A stretch of 64,000 bases of DNA, taken from assembly GCA_965227335.1 (NCBI GenBank), contig CBDDFV010000002.1, positions 124,001-188,000 on the forward strand. The letters are read 5' to 3'. How positions within the stretch are numbered: position 1 is the stretch's first letter; the number at the start of each line of letters is the position of its first letter. This DNA is from CBDDFV01 sp965227335. Lineage in GTDB: Bacteria; Planctomycetota; Phycisphaerae; Phycisphaerales; SM1A02. Both the position numbers and the translations under genes were made by a program. Below are positions 43,441 to 51,040 of the stretch, in pieces. The notes under the pieces were generated by a model, which had not been told where the DNA came from, made no database searches, and saw only the letters and a program-made list of their open reading frames with translations.

Positions 43441-44099
43441 CGGCGCGGCGGACGCTCATCTTCACCGCGGTTGTCCTGCTGATCGCGCTGCTCCTGCAGA
43501 TCGCGGTCACCGCCTGGGGGCTGCGCAGCATGGTCGGGGAAGACGAGGAATGGCTGTTCTGGACGGACGTTCCGGCGACGGATCCGCCGCGCTGGGCGTC
43601 GCCGGCCTGGCCGCCGGAACTCGGCATGTTTGCGGAGGCTTCGTTTCGCGCCGCGTTGGCGCGCGATCGGTTCGATGCGGCGTGGGGCGACGATCGGATC
43701 GAGTGGGTGACGGGCGGATCGGGGTCGTCGCTGCTGGGGGAGATGGGGTTCATCTCGATTCGACGCGAGGACGCCGCGACCGGACAGGGGACGACGTACG
43801 CGATCGAGCGACGGCGGGTGGGCTGGCCGGCGCGTTGGCTGCGTGAGGATCGGACGCGTCGTGCGCAGGGGACGTGGCCGGTGTTGGGATTGCACCGGTC
43901 GTTCGAACCGGGCGCCGCGCTGGGCGGCTGGGCGGCGTGGACGGCGATCGTGCTGGGCGTATGGGGGCTGGGTCGGGGGTTGATCGCGGCGAACCGGGAA
44001 CGGCGTCGGCGGAAGGGGCGGTGTCCGATGTGCTGCTACCGGCTGGACGCGGCCGTGAAGGCGGGGTGTCCCGAGTGCGGGTGGCGGCGGCCGGCCTGA
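43437..44099 (+). CDS. Membrane protein with C-terminal zinc ribbon, paralogue 5
   Basis: The protein has 220 residues and its ATG overlaps the previous stop. Helix 1 is at about 6-27 and helix 2 at about 160-178. The external domain has RRRVGWPARWLREDRTRR, close to paralogue 1. The ribbon is C196-x2-C199 and C211-x2-C214 (CPMCCYRL, GCPECGW) and has lost the usual YDLRG. It is the last gene of the run and lies 61 bases before speA. Confidence 0.75.
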   Translation: MTARRTLIFTAVVLLIALLLQIAVTAWGLRSMVGEDEEWLFWTDVPATDPPRWASPAWPPELGMFAEASFRAALARDRFDAAWGDDRIEWVTGGSGSSLLGEMGFISIRREDAATGQGTTYAIERRRVGWPARWLREDRTRRAQGTWPVLGLHRSFEPGAALGGWAAWTAIVLGVWGLGRGLIAANRERRRRKGRCPMCCYRLDAAVKAGCPECGWRRPA

Positions 44100-44134
44100 C
44101 CGTCGCGCGGGGCGATTCCCGCGCAGTCTTCCGG

Positions 44135-44159
44135 GGCGGACAGGCGTACACTGTCCGCC
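44135..44159 (+). promoter_or_regulatory. Hairpin directly before the speA start codon
   Basis: Perfect 8-bp stem (GGCGGACA/TGTCCGCC) with a 9-base loop, ending one base before the ATG at 44161. It occupies the place of the ribosome binding site, so translation would require opening it. It could be a regulatory or accidental structure. Confidence 0.45.
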
Positions 44160-44160
44160 T

Positions 44161-46146
44161 ATGAAAGACCTCCTTGAAGCTGAATCCCCTGCTCCTTCGG
44201 AGCCGACCTGGACGCCGGCGGACGCGGCGGAGCTGTACCAGATGCCGGCGTGGGGCGCGGGGTACTTCGTGGCCGGCGAGAACGGTCGGGTGTGCGTCCG
44301 TCCGGACCGGACGCCGGAGCGCGAGCTGGACCTGCTGGAGATCGTGGAGGCGGTGCGCGACCGTGGATTCGCGGCGCCGTTGCTCGTGCGTTTCCGCGAC
44401 GTGCTCGATCATCGGCTGGAGGCGATCAACGCCGCGTTTACGAAGGCGATCGAAGAGAACGCCTACGGCGGCCGGTACTGCGCGGTGTTTCCGGTGAAGG
44501 TGAACCAGCAGCGGTCGGTGGTGGAGGAGGTCTTCCGGGCGGGCCGCGCCTATTCGTTCGGGCTGGAGGTCGGCTCGAAGCCGGAGCTTCTCGCCGTGGC
44601 CGCCATGACTGATCGCGAGCCCGACCGGCTGATCCTCTGCAACGGGTTCAAGGACGCGGCGTATCTGCGGGCGGTCATGGCGGCGGCGAAGCTTGGACGC
44701 CGCATCATCCCGATCGTCGAGCAGCCGGGGGAGCTGGATCTCATTCTCGAGCATGCGGCGGCGCTGGACGTGCGGCCTCGCATCGGCTTTCGGGTGAAAC
44801 TCGCCAGCCAGGGGGCGGGACGGTGGCGGGACTCGGCCGGCGCGCGGTCGAAGTTCGGGCTCTTCCTCTCCGAAGTGCTGGAGCTGTTCGGCGTGCTGGA
44901 GCAGCGTGGCATGGCGGACTGCCTGCAGCTCGTGCATTGCCATCCCGGCAGTCAGATGCAGGACATTCGTCTCATCAAGGACGCGGTTTCGGAGCTGGCC
45001 CAGGTGTACTGCGAACTGAGCCGGCTCGGGGCGGGGCTGCGATACCTCGACGTCGGCGGGGGCCTGGGCGTCGACTACGACGGCAGCCGCAGCGACTGCG
45101 CGAGTTCGATGAACTACTCGCTGGAGGAGTACGCGAGCGAGGTCGTCTACCGCGTGAAGTCCGTGTGCGACAAGAAGAACGTGCCGCACCCGACGATCGT
45201 GTCGGAGTCCGGGCGGGCGATCGCGGCGTACCAGAGCGTGCTCGTCTTCGACGCCCTGGGCACAACCGGGGCCGGGCGGGCGGCGGAGCGGGCGGCGACG
45301 CCGGAACCCGACCCCGCCGCCGACCTGCCGACGCCGATCCGCGATCTGGAGGAAGCGTTGCGCGGCATCAGCGGCGAACGGCTGATCGAAAGCTGGCACG
45401 ATGCGCAGCGGGCGCGAGAGGAGGCGCAGCAGCTGTTCAACCTCGGGTACCTGACGCTGGAGTTGCGGGCGCGGGCGGACGAGTTGTTCTGGGCGGTCGC
45501 GCGGCGGGCGCGGGAGATCTGCCGCGGACTGGAAGAGCCGCCGGAGGAGCTGGGCGAACTCGAACACACCCTGGCGCGGATCTACGTCTGCAACCTGTCG
45601 ATCTTCCAGTCGCTGCCGGATCACTGGGCGATCGACCAGTTGTTCCCGATCATGCCGATTCACCGGCTGGACGAGCGGCCGACCGAGCGGGCGGTGCTCG
45701 GCGACATCACATGCGACTCCGACGGCAAGATCGATCGGTTCGTCATCGCGGGCGAGGACGACCGACTGCTGCCGCTGCATCCGCTCCGACCGGGGGAGCC
45801 GTATTACCTCGGCGCGTTTCTGGTGGGCGCGTACCAGGAGACGCTGGGTGATCTGCATAACCTGTTCGGCGATCCGCACGTGGTGCACACGATCATCGAC
45901 GAGGACGGCGCCTGGCGGATCGACGAGTTCGTCGAGGGCGACACCGTGTCGGAGGCGTTGTCGTTCGTGCAGTACGACACCGCGGTCCTGCTCGACCGGC
46001 TGGCGCGGGATCTCGAACGGGCGACGACCGAGGGCGTGCTCCGCCCGACCGAGGCGAAGGCGCTCGAAGCATTCTTCCGCACGGAGATGCGCGGGCACAC
46101 GTACCTCGACGGCCCGGATGCGCCGCCGCGGGGAGCGCGGTCGTGA
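44161..46146 (+). CDS. speA: Biosynthetic arginine decarboxylase SpeA
   Basis: This 661-residue fold-III PLP decarboxylase turns arginine into agmatine. The PLP lysine is K113 in AVFPVKVNQQR. The alanine-racemase-like barrel continues with ICNGFKD, GFRVKLASQGAGRW, SKFGLF, HCHPGSQMQDI and LDVGGGLGVDYDG. The C-terminal part has the SESGRAI, SIFQSLPDHWAIDQLFPIMP, LGDITCDSDGKID and GAYQETLGDLHNLFGD segments. The full family length is present. Its stop overlaps the agmatinase start (GTGA), so arginine to agmatine to putrescine is one coupled operon. Confidence 0.96.
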   Translation: MKDLLEAESPAPSEPTWTPADAAELYQMPAWGAGYFVAGENGRVCVRPDRTPERELDLLEIVEAVRDRGFAAPLLVRFRDVLDHRLEAINAAFTKAIEENAYGGRYCAVFPVKVNQQRSVVEEVFRAGRAYSFGLEVGSKPELLAVAAMTDREPDRLILCNGFKDAAYLRAVMAAAKLGRRIIPIVEQPGELDLILEHAAALDVRPRIGFRVKLASQGAGRWRDSAGARSKFGLFLSEVLELFGVLEQRGMADCLQLVHCHPGSQMQDIRLIKDAVSELAQVYCELSRLGAGLRYLDVGGGLGVDYDGSRSDCASSMNYSLEEYASEVVYRVKSVCDKKNVPHPTIVSESGRAIAAYQSVLVFDALGTTGAGRAAERAATPEPDPAADLPTPIRDLEEALRGISGERLIESWHDAQRAREEAQQLFNLGYLTLELRARADELFWAVARRAREICRGLEEPPEELGELEHTLARIYVCNLSIFQSLPDHWAIDQLFPIMPIHRLDERPTERAVLGDITCDSDGKIDRFVIAGEDDRLLPLHPLRPGEPYYLGAFLVGAYQETLGDLHNLFGDPHVVHTIIDEDGAWRIDEFVEGDTVSEALSFVQYDTAVLLDRLARDLERATTEGVLRPTEAKALEAFFRTEMRGHTYLDGPDAPPRGARS

Positions 46147-47015
46147 GCGCGGCGTCGGGGCGGTACTTCGGGCTGGAGGACGCCCGGTGCGATCCCGATC
46201 GCGCGGCGGCGTCGATCCTGCCGGTTCCGTACGACGGGACGTCGACCTATGTGAAAGGGGCGGACCGCGGACCCGCCGCGATCCTCGAGGCGTCGCAGCA
46301 GGTGGAGTTGTATGACATCGAGACGGCGTGGGAGCCGACGTCGCGCGGGGTGCTCACGCTCGATCCGGTCACGACGGACGGCGGTCCCGAGGCGCTCGCC
46401 CCGCTGGTGAAGGCGGCGGTCGGGGCCGAACTCGACGCGGGTCGCGTTCCGATCATCCTGGGCGGCGAACATTCGGTGACGATCGGCGCGATCGAGGCGG
46501 CGGCGGATCGTCATGAGCCTTTCGGCGTCCTGCAGATCGATGCGCACGCCGATACGCGGGAATCGTACGAGGGTTCAACGCACAACCATGCGTGCGTGAT
46601 GGCGCGCGCGCGGGAGCGGGCGTCGATCATGCAGGTGGGGATCCGGGCGATCGATTCCTCGGAGGTTCCGGGGCTGGATCCGACGCGGGTGGTGTATGCG
46701 CACGATATCGCCGCCGCGCGTGGCGCGCCGTCGCAGCGGGTGTGGATGGACGCGGTGCTCGAACAGTTGCCGGAGTCGGTGTATGTGACGATTGATCTGG
46801 ACGGTTTCGACCCGTCGGTGATTCCCGCCACGGGGACGCCGGAGCCCGGGGGGCTCTTGTGGGGCGAGGTGAACGAACTGCTCGCGCGGGTGGCGAGCGA
46901 GAAGCGCATCATCGCGGCGGACGTCGTCGAGTTGTGCCCGATTCCCGGCCTGCATGCGAGCGATTTCATCGCCGCGAAGCTGGTGCATCGGTTGCTGGCG
47001 ATGGCGTTGCGGTGA
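46143..47015 (+). CDS. speB: Agmatinase SpeB
   Basis: This 290-residue ureohydrolase converts agmatine to putrescine and urea. The dimanganese motifs are intact: ILGGEHS, LQIDAHADTRE, HNHACVMAR and VYVTIDLDGFDPSVIPATGTPEPGG. It starts at a GTG overlapping the speA stop. Two inverted palindromes follow the stop, then the convergent deoxyhypusine-synthase-like gene. Confidence 0.95.
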   Translation: MSAASGRYFGLEDARCDPDRAAASILPVPYDGTSTYVKGADRGPAAILEASQQVELYDIETAWEPTSRGVLTLDPVTTDGGPEALAPLVKAAVGAELDAGRVPIILGGEHSVTIGAIEAAADRHEPFGVLQIDAHADTRESYEGSTHNHACVMARARERASIMQVGIRAIDSSEVPGLDPTRVVYAHDIAAARGAPSQRVWMDAVLEQLPESVYVTIDLDGFDPSVIPATGTPEPGGLLWGEVNELLARVASEKRIIAADVVELCPIPGLHASDFIAAKLVHRLLAMALR

Positions 47016-47023
47016 GGGTGCGG

Positions 47024-47042
47024 GTCGGGTCCACGACCCGAC
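47024..47042. repeat. Palindrome GTCGGGTC-CAC-GACCCGAC
   Basis: Perfect 8-bp arms, 9 bases after the speB stop. It is paired with an inverted copy at 47070. Confidence 0.65.
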
Positions 47043-47069
47043 ATCAGTTGTGCAACGCAGGTGATTCGT

Positions 47070-47088
47070 GTCGGGTCGTGGGCCCGAC
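47070..47088. repeat. Palindrome, inverted copy of the preceding one
   Basis: GTCGGGTC-GTG-GGCCCGAC. Its loop GTG is the complement of CAC in the first copy, so the two are inverted relative to each other. Both lie between convergent genes and may also terminate transcription. Confidence 0.6.
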
Positions 47089-47096
47089 CGACGGGA

Positions 47097-48140
47097 TCAC
47101 CACCCCAGCACCTTCGCGAAGATCAGCGGGGCGACGATCGTCGCGTCCGACTCGATCATGAACGTCGGCGTATCGACGTCGAGCTTGCCCCAGGTGATCT
47201 TCTCCGACGGAATCGCGCCGGAGTAGGAGCCGTAACTGGTGGTCGAGTCGCCGATCTGCGCGAACCAGCCCCAGTAGGGGCAGGGACGGCGGAGATCCTG
47301 GTGGATCATGGGGACGACGCAGATCGGGAAGTCGCCCGCGATGCCGCCGCCGATCTGGAAGAAGCCGACGGTGGTCTTCGCCTCGTCCGGACGCACGACG
47401 CGGTCGGCGCCGGTCGCGGCGGATTCGTCGGGTTCGAGTTCGTCGAGCCCTTTGCCCATCGTGGTGCGGCAGTACCAGTCGGCCAGTTGCGCCATCGCTT
47501 CGAGTCCGGACTTCACAACACCGGTGGACTTCAGATCGCCTTCGAGAACATGGGCGACGATGATGTTGCCGAGCGTGGAGTCCTCCCAGCCGGGGGTGAA
47601 GATCGGCAGGTTCTTTTCCGCGGCGGCGAGGAGCCAGGAGTTGGCGGGATCGGCGGAATACTCGCCCGGCGTGAGTCGATCGCGGAGGAGGCGGTACATG
47701 AATTCGTAGGGGAAGAGTCGTTCGCCGGCGGCTTCGGCGGCCTGCCAGAGTTCGAGGATGTGAGCCTCGATCGCGCGAAACGCCCGGTCCTCGGGGATGC
47801 AGGTGTCAGTGACGCGGTTGAGCCCGGCGTGCTCGAGTTCCTTTTCGCGTTCGGGCGTGAGGTTGCGCCAGTCGGGGATGCGTTTGTAGTGCTCGTGAGC
47901 GACGAGGTTGAAGACGTCCTCTTCGAGATTCGCCCCGGTGCAGCAGATGGCATGGACCTTGTCGCGCCGGATCATCGCGGCGAGGGAGCGGCCGAGTTCG
48001 GCGGTGCTCATGGCCCCGGCCAGACAGGCCAGCACGGGGCCGCCGTCGTCGACATGACGGGTCCAGCAGGCGGCGACCTCGGGAACGAGGGCGGCGTTGA
48101 AGTGGCGGTAGTGGGTGTCGATGAAATCGCTGACGTTCAT
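47097..48140 (-). CDS. Deoxyhypusine synthase-like protein (probable homospermidine synthase-type enzyme)
   Basis: This 347-residue protein has the DHS fold. NAD-site segments include FNLVAHEHYKRIPDWR, PGWEDSTLGNIIVAHVL, GFFQIGGGIAGDFPICVVP and SYGSYSGAIPSEKITWGKLD. K319 in WGK aligns with the catalytic lysine that takes the aminobutyl group from spermidine. Bacteria lack eIF5A, so such homologues are thought to transfer aminobutyl groups to small polyamines, for example making homospermidine from putrescine. The nearby speA-speB genes supply putrescine, which supports this reading. The start is the ATG at 48140; one 13 codons upstream is possible. Confidence 0.85.
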   Translation of the reverse strand: MNVSDFIDTHYRHFNAALVPEVAACWTRHVDDGGPVLACLAGAMSTAELGRSLAAMIRRDKVHAICCTGANLEEDVFNLVAHEHYKRIPDWRNLTPEREKELEHAGLNRVTDTCIPEDRAFRAIEAHILELWQAAEAAGERLFPYEFMYRLLRDRLTPGEYSADPANSWLLAAAEKNLPIFTPGWEDSTLGNIIVAHVLEGDLKSTGVVKSGLEAMAQLADWYCRTTMGKGLDELEPDESAATGADRVVRPDEAKTTVGFFQIGGGIAGDFPICVVPMIHQDLRRPCPYWGWFAQIGDSTTSYGSYSGAIPSEKITWGKLDVDTPTFMIESDATIVAPLIFAKVLGW

Positions 48141-48204
48141 GGGCGGCCTCGGGGTGCAGAGGAACGGGGACCATACCATTCCGCCGACCGATCGTCGCCC
48201 ACGC

Positions 48205-48435
48205 TCAGAGATGCCGACGCATCCGCCACACCCACGCCGCGTAATGCCACATCGCGCGGCGTTTCTCGCGGGCCGACGGCTGGGGCAGCGCGCCGTTTCC
48301 GAACGCGGTCTCCTCGCGCCAGCGCCAGTAGGCCCCGTGCAGGCGGAAACGGGACTGCCAGCCGAGTCGAAACAGGCTCCACGCGGCGCCGAGGCGGTCA
48401 GTGATGGCGGTGACGGGACGGGCCATGATCGACAT
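48205..48435 (-). CDS. Small conserved-looking hypothetical protein
   Basis: This basic, aromatic-rich protein of 76 residues has FRLGWQSRFRLHGAYWRWREETAFG in the middle and MWHYAAWVWRMRRHL at the end. The YWRWREETAFG core resembles small planctomycete hypothetical proteins, which makes a real gene likely. There is no signal peptide or membrane helix. ATG at 48435; 48426 is also possible. It is upstream of the deoxyhypusine-synthase-like gene on the same strand. Function unknown. Confidence 0.6.
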   Translation of the reverse strand: MSIMARPVTAITDRLGAAWSLFRLGWQSRFRLHGAYWRWREETAFGNGALPQPSAREKRRAMWHYAAWVWRMRRHL

Positions 48436-48529
48436 ATCCTACGATCCCGACGAGGAATAAGGCGAGCCGGGGACCGGTTGAGCCTCTACCATGATGCGTT
48501 CACCGCATCCTCCAGGAGACTCTCCCCCC

Positions 48530-49513
48530 GTGTCCAGCTATCACACGACGGTCAAGGACGTCTACCGCGACGCCGCGCAGGCGCCGGCGGAGGCGTTGTG
48601 TTGCGTCCCGCAGGCCCCGATGTATCTGCCCGGTCTGACCATTCCCGGCATCATGCACGACATGAACTACGGGTGCGGCTCGACGGTTCATCCGCAGGAC
48701 ATGAAGGACGGGCAGCGGGTGCTGTACGTCGGCGTGGGGGGCGGGCTGGAGGCGTTGCAACTGGCGTACTTCGCGCGACATGCAGGCGGGGTGATCGCGA
48801 TTGACCCGGTGGCCGAGATGCGGGACGCCGCGCGAAAGAACCTGGAGGAGGCGGCGCGTCTGAACGACTGGTTCGATCCCTCGTTCGTGGACATTCGGGA
48901 CGGCGATGCGTTGCATCTGCCCGTCGAGGATGAGTCGGTTGATCTCGCCGCGCAGAACTGCCTGTTCAACATCTTCAAGACGGGCGAGGGCGAGGGGGAT
49001 CTGGAGCGGGCGTTGTCGGAGGTGCACCGGGTGCTGCGGAAGAACGGTCGCTTGTCGATGAGCGATCCCGTCACGCCGGTTCCGCTGCCCGAGCATCTGC
49101 AGCAGGACGAGGTGCTGCGTGCGCAGTGTATTTCCGGCTGTCAGACATATGACGTCTACATGCAGAAGATCCTCGATGCCGGTTTCGGCAGCGCCGAGGT
49201 GCGGTCGAGGCGTCCCTACCGGATGCTGGACCGGAAGCGATACCGTCTGGAGCAGGACATTCTGCTGGAGTCGATCGAGGTCTGCGCGTTCAAGATCGCG
49301 GCGCCGCCGGACGGCGCGTGCGTGTTCACGGGGCAGACGGCGATCTATGTCGGCGAGGAGCCGACGTGGGACGACGGTCAGGGGCATCTGCTCCGCCGCG
49401 ACATCCCGCTCCCGGTCTGCGATAAGACGGCGGGCGTGCTGAAGGCCCTTGGGCGTGAGGACATCATGGTGACGCCGCCGACGTGGCACTACGGCGGGGA
49501 TGGGTGCTGCTAG
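48530..49513 (+). CDS. arsM: Arsenite methyltransferase ArsM of the arsenosugar type
   Basis: This 327-residue SAM methyltransferase has an N-terminal dicysteine (Cys24-Cys25 in EALCCVP) and the SAM loop VLYVGVGGGLEALQLAYFA. It also has DPVAEMRDAARKN, AQNCLFNIFK and EVHRVLRKNGRLSMSDPV, an ISGCQTYDVY cysteine, and a terminal CC. Together with the following radical SAM gene this matches the arsenosugar pathway, where ArsM makes dimethylarsenite. The start is a GTG at 48530 with AGGAG upstream; an ATG at 48491 is the alternative. Confidence 0.87.
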   Translation: MSSYHTTVKDVYRDAAQAPAEALCCVPQAPMYLPGLTIPGIMHDMNYGCGSTVHPQDMKDGQRVLYVGVGGGLEALQLAYFARHAGGVIAIDPVAEMRDAARKNLEEAARLNDWFDPSFVDIRDGDALHLPVEDESVDLAAQNCLFNIFKTGEGEGDLERALSEVHRVLRKNGRLSMSDPVTPVPLPEHLQQDEVLRAQCISGCQTYDVYMQKILDAGFGSAEVRSRRPYRMLDRKRYRLEQDILLESIEVCAFKIAAPPDGACVFTGQTAIYVGEEPTWDDGQGHLLRRDIPLPVCDKTAGVLKALGREDIMVTPPTWHYGGDGCC

Positions 49514-49644
49514 GAACCCACTCTCGACTGTCCATTTTCCTTGTCGATCGCGTTCGTTCCCGGTCCGCCACGCCGCGAACGACCACCGCGTTGGTTCGTC
49601 CGGCAGGAGAGTGGAGAGTGGAAAGCGGATGCTCGGAGTCTCGT

Positions 49645-50649
49645 GTGAGTTCGATCGCTCTTCCCATCGTCGATGACGCTCACTTCCGCGCGCGGTTCGA
49701 GACGGACCTTCGCGCGGCGGCGACGATCTCGACCCTCCAGATCAACATCGGCTACGTCTGCAACCTGGCCTGCCGGCACTGTCACGTGGAATCCTCGCCC
49801 GCCCGCACGGGCGAGCACGAGAACATGACCCGGGAGACGGCGGAGCGGGTCGTCGAATGGGGGCTGAGCCATCCGTCGATCACGACCGTGGACATCACGG
49901 GCGGCAGTCCGGAGATGAACCCGAATTTCCGGCGGCTCGTCGAAGCGTTCCGGGCGGGCGGCAAGACGATCATGGATCGGTGCAATCCGACGATCATCGA
50001 GTACGACGACCGGAAGACGGGCGAGACGTACGAGTGGATCCCCGCGTTTCTCGCCGCGAACCAGGTGCACATCGTGGCGTCGATGCCGTGCTACCTCGAG
50101 GACAACGTCGAGCGGCAGCGCGGCCGCGGCTCGTACAACGCCTCGGTGGAAGGCCTGCGGAAGCTGAATGCCGTCGGATACGGCGTCGAACCTGATCTGC
50201 GGCTGACGCTCGTCTACAACCCGAACGGCCCGCACCTGCCGCCGGCGGAGTCCGCTCTCGAGGGCGACTATCGACGTGAATTGCGCGAGCGGTTCGACCT
50301 GTCGTTCACGGAGTTGTGGACGATCACGAACATGCCGATCAAGCGCTGGCGGCATGAGCTGGCGCGAGACGGCCAGCTCGAGGCGTACATGCAGACGTTG
50401 ATCGACGCGTACAACCCGGGCACGATCGAGGGTCTGATGTGTCGGCATCAGATCAGCATCGATCCGCAGGGTCGGCTGTACGACTGCGACTTCAACCAGG
50501 CGCTGGGGATCTCGACGCCGGGCATGGAAGCGCGGCACGTGTGGGACGTGTCGATGGACGAACTCGCGACGCGAGTGATCGCGACGGACGATCATTGTTA
50601 CGGATGCACGGCGGGAAGCGGTTCGAGCTGCGGCGGCGCGCTCGTCTGA
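49645..50649 (+). CDS. arsS: Arsenosugar biosynthesis radical SAM protein ArsS
   Basis: This 334-residue protein has the radical SAM cluster motif C39-x3-C43-x2-C46 in GYVCNLACRHCHVES. DITGGSPEMNPNFR and SMPCYLEDNVERQRG follow. The C-terminal DUF3641-type part contains IEGLMCRHQISIDPQGRLYDCDFNQAL and ends CYGCTAGSGSSCGGALV. ArsS transfers the 5'-deoxyadenosyl group of SAM to dimethylarsenite. GGAG six bases before the GTG at 49645 sets the start; the frame is open further upstream from a GTG at 49483, overlapping arsM. It lies 131 bases after arsM. Confidence 0.9.
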   Translation: MSSIALPIVDDAHFRARFETDLRAAATISTLQINIGYVCNLACRHCHVESSPARTGEHENMTRETAERVVEWGLSHPSITTVDITGGSPEMNPNFRRLVEAFRAGGKTIMDRCNPTIIEYDDRKTGETYEWIPAFLAANQVHIVASMPCYLEDNVERQRGRGSYNASVEGLRKLNAVGYGVEPDLRLTLVYNPNGPHLPPAESALEGDYRRELRERFDLSFTELWTITNMPIKRWRHELARDGQLEAYMQTLIDAYNPGTIEGLMCRHQISIDPQGRLYDCDFNQALGISTPGMEARHVWDVSMDELATRVIATDDHCYGCTAGSGSSCGGALV

Positions 50650-50707
50650 CGCCGCGCAACGAACGAAAACGGGCGCCGGAAATTTTCTGACTTCCAGTTC
50701 ATTTCGC

Positions 50708-50737
50708 TTGTGTTCATTCCGACGTTGCGCCTACATT
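50708..50737 (+). promoter_or_regulatory. Candidate sigma-70-type promoter after arsS
   Basis: TTGTGT (50708-50713), 18-base spacer, TACATT (50732-50737), in a locally A/T-rich stretch with no gene downstream on this strand before the terminator at 50801. Confidence 0.35.
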
Positions 50738-50743
50738 GATGGA

Positions 50744-50845
50744 GACGCGGGCGGCCTGATTCGGCCGCGCGACCGTCAGCGACAACCGACGATCTTCTCT
50801 GCCGACGCCGATCAACTCCGACATGACCGGCGTCGGCGGTCTTTT
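50744..50845 (+). ncRNA. Candidate small RNA of about 100 nt
   Basis: It runs from the predicted start region to an intrinsic terminator. It contains a hairpin GCGGCC-TGATTC-GGCCGC (50751-50768) and then the terminator stem GCCGACGCCG/CGGCGTCGGC followed by GGTCTTTTGG. No reading frame of interest is present. It could instead be the arsS 3' region. Confidence 0.35.
50801..50845 (+). terminator. Intrinsic terminator downstream of arsS
   Basis: A 10-bp perfect stem (GCCGACGCCG at 50801-50810; CGGCGTCGGC at 50828-50837), then a TCTTTT tract. Confidence 0.7.
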
Positions 50846-50863
50846 GGTCACGACGTCACCCAG

Positions 50864-50882
50864 CCGCGGGCTCCGCCCGCGG
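50864..50882. repeat. GGC-core hairpin, copy 7
   Basis: CCGCGGGC-TCC-GCCCGCGG, the opposite orientation to copy 9. Confidence 0.6.
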
Positions 50883-50904
50883 ACAACATCACGGGCGCGT
50901 TCAG

Positions 50905-50919
50905 GCGGGCTCCGCCCGC
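50905..50919. repeat. GGC-core hairpin, copy 8 (short arms)
   Basis: GCGGGC-TCC-GCCCGC. The same GGACAACATCACGGGCGCG-type flank follows copies 7 and 8. Confidence 0.55.
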
Positions 50920-50920
50920 G

Positions 50921-51021
50921 GACACATCACGGGCGCGGCGTCGACATCGGGTGGGTGGGGTCCGGCGGCGGACAACATCACAGGCGCGGCGTCGACATCG
51001 GGTGGGTGGGGTCCGGCGGCG
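50921..51021. repeat. 50/51-base tandem duplication ending inside a hairpin core
   Basis: Units 50921-50970 and 50971-51021 share GCGCGGCGTCGACATCGGGT and what follows. The first stops after GGCGGCGGA and restarts; the second continues into the right arm of copy 9. The break is at the hairpin core, as at 14453-14543. Confidence 0.8.
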
Positions 51022-51031
51022 GAGCCGCCGG
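51013..51031. repeat. GGC-core hairpin, copy 9
   Basis: CCGGCGGC-GGA-GCCGCCGG followed by CTTGGGGGT, the same tail as copy 2. It lies just beyond the nuoH stop. Confidence 0.65.
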
Positions 51032-51040
51032 CTTGGGGGT

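Noticed and set aside
49518..49614. CCACTCTC/GAGAGTGG complementary segments between arsM and arsS
   Set aside because: Arms are short, about 80 bases apart, and lie in a simple-sequence stretch; no convincing structure.
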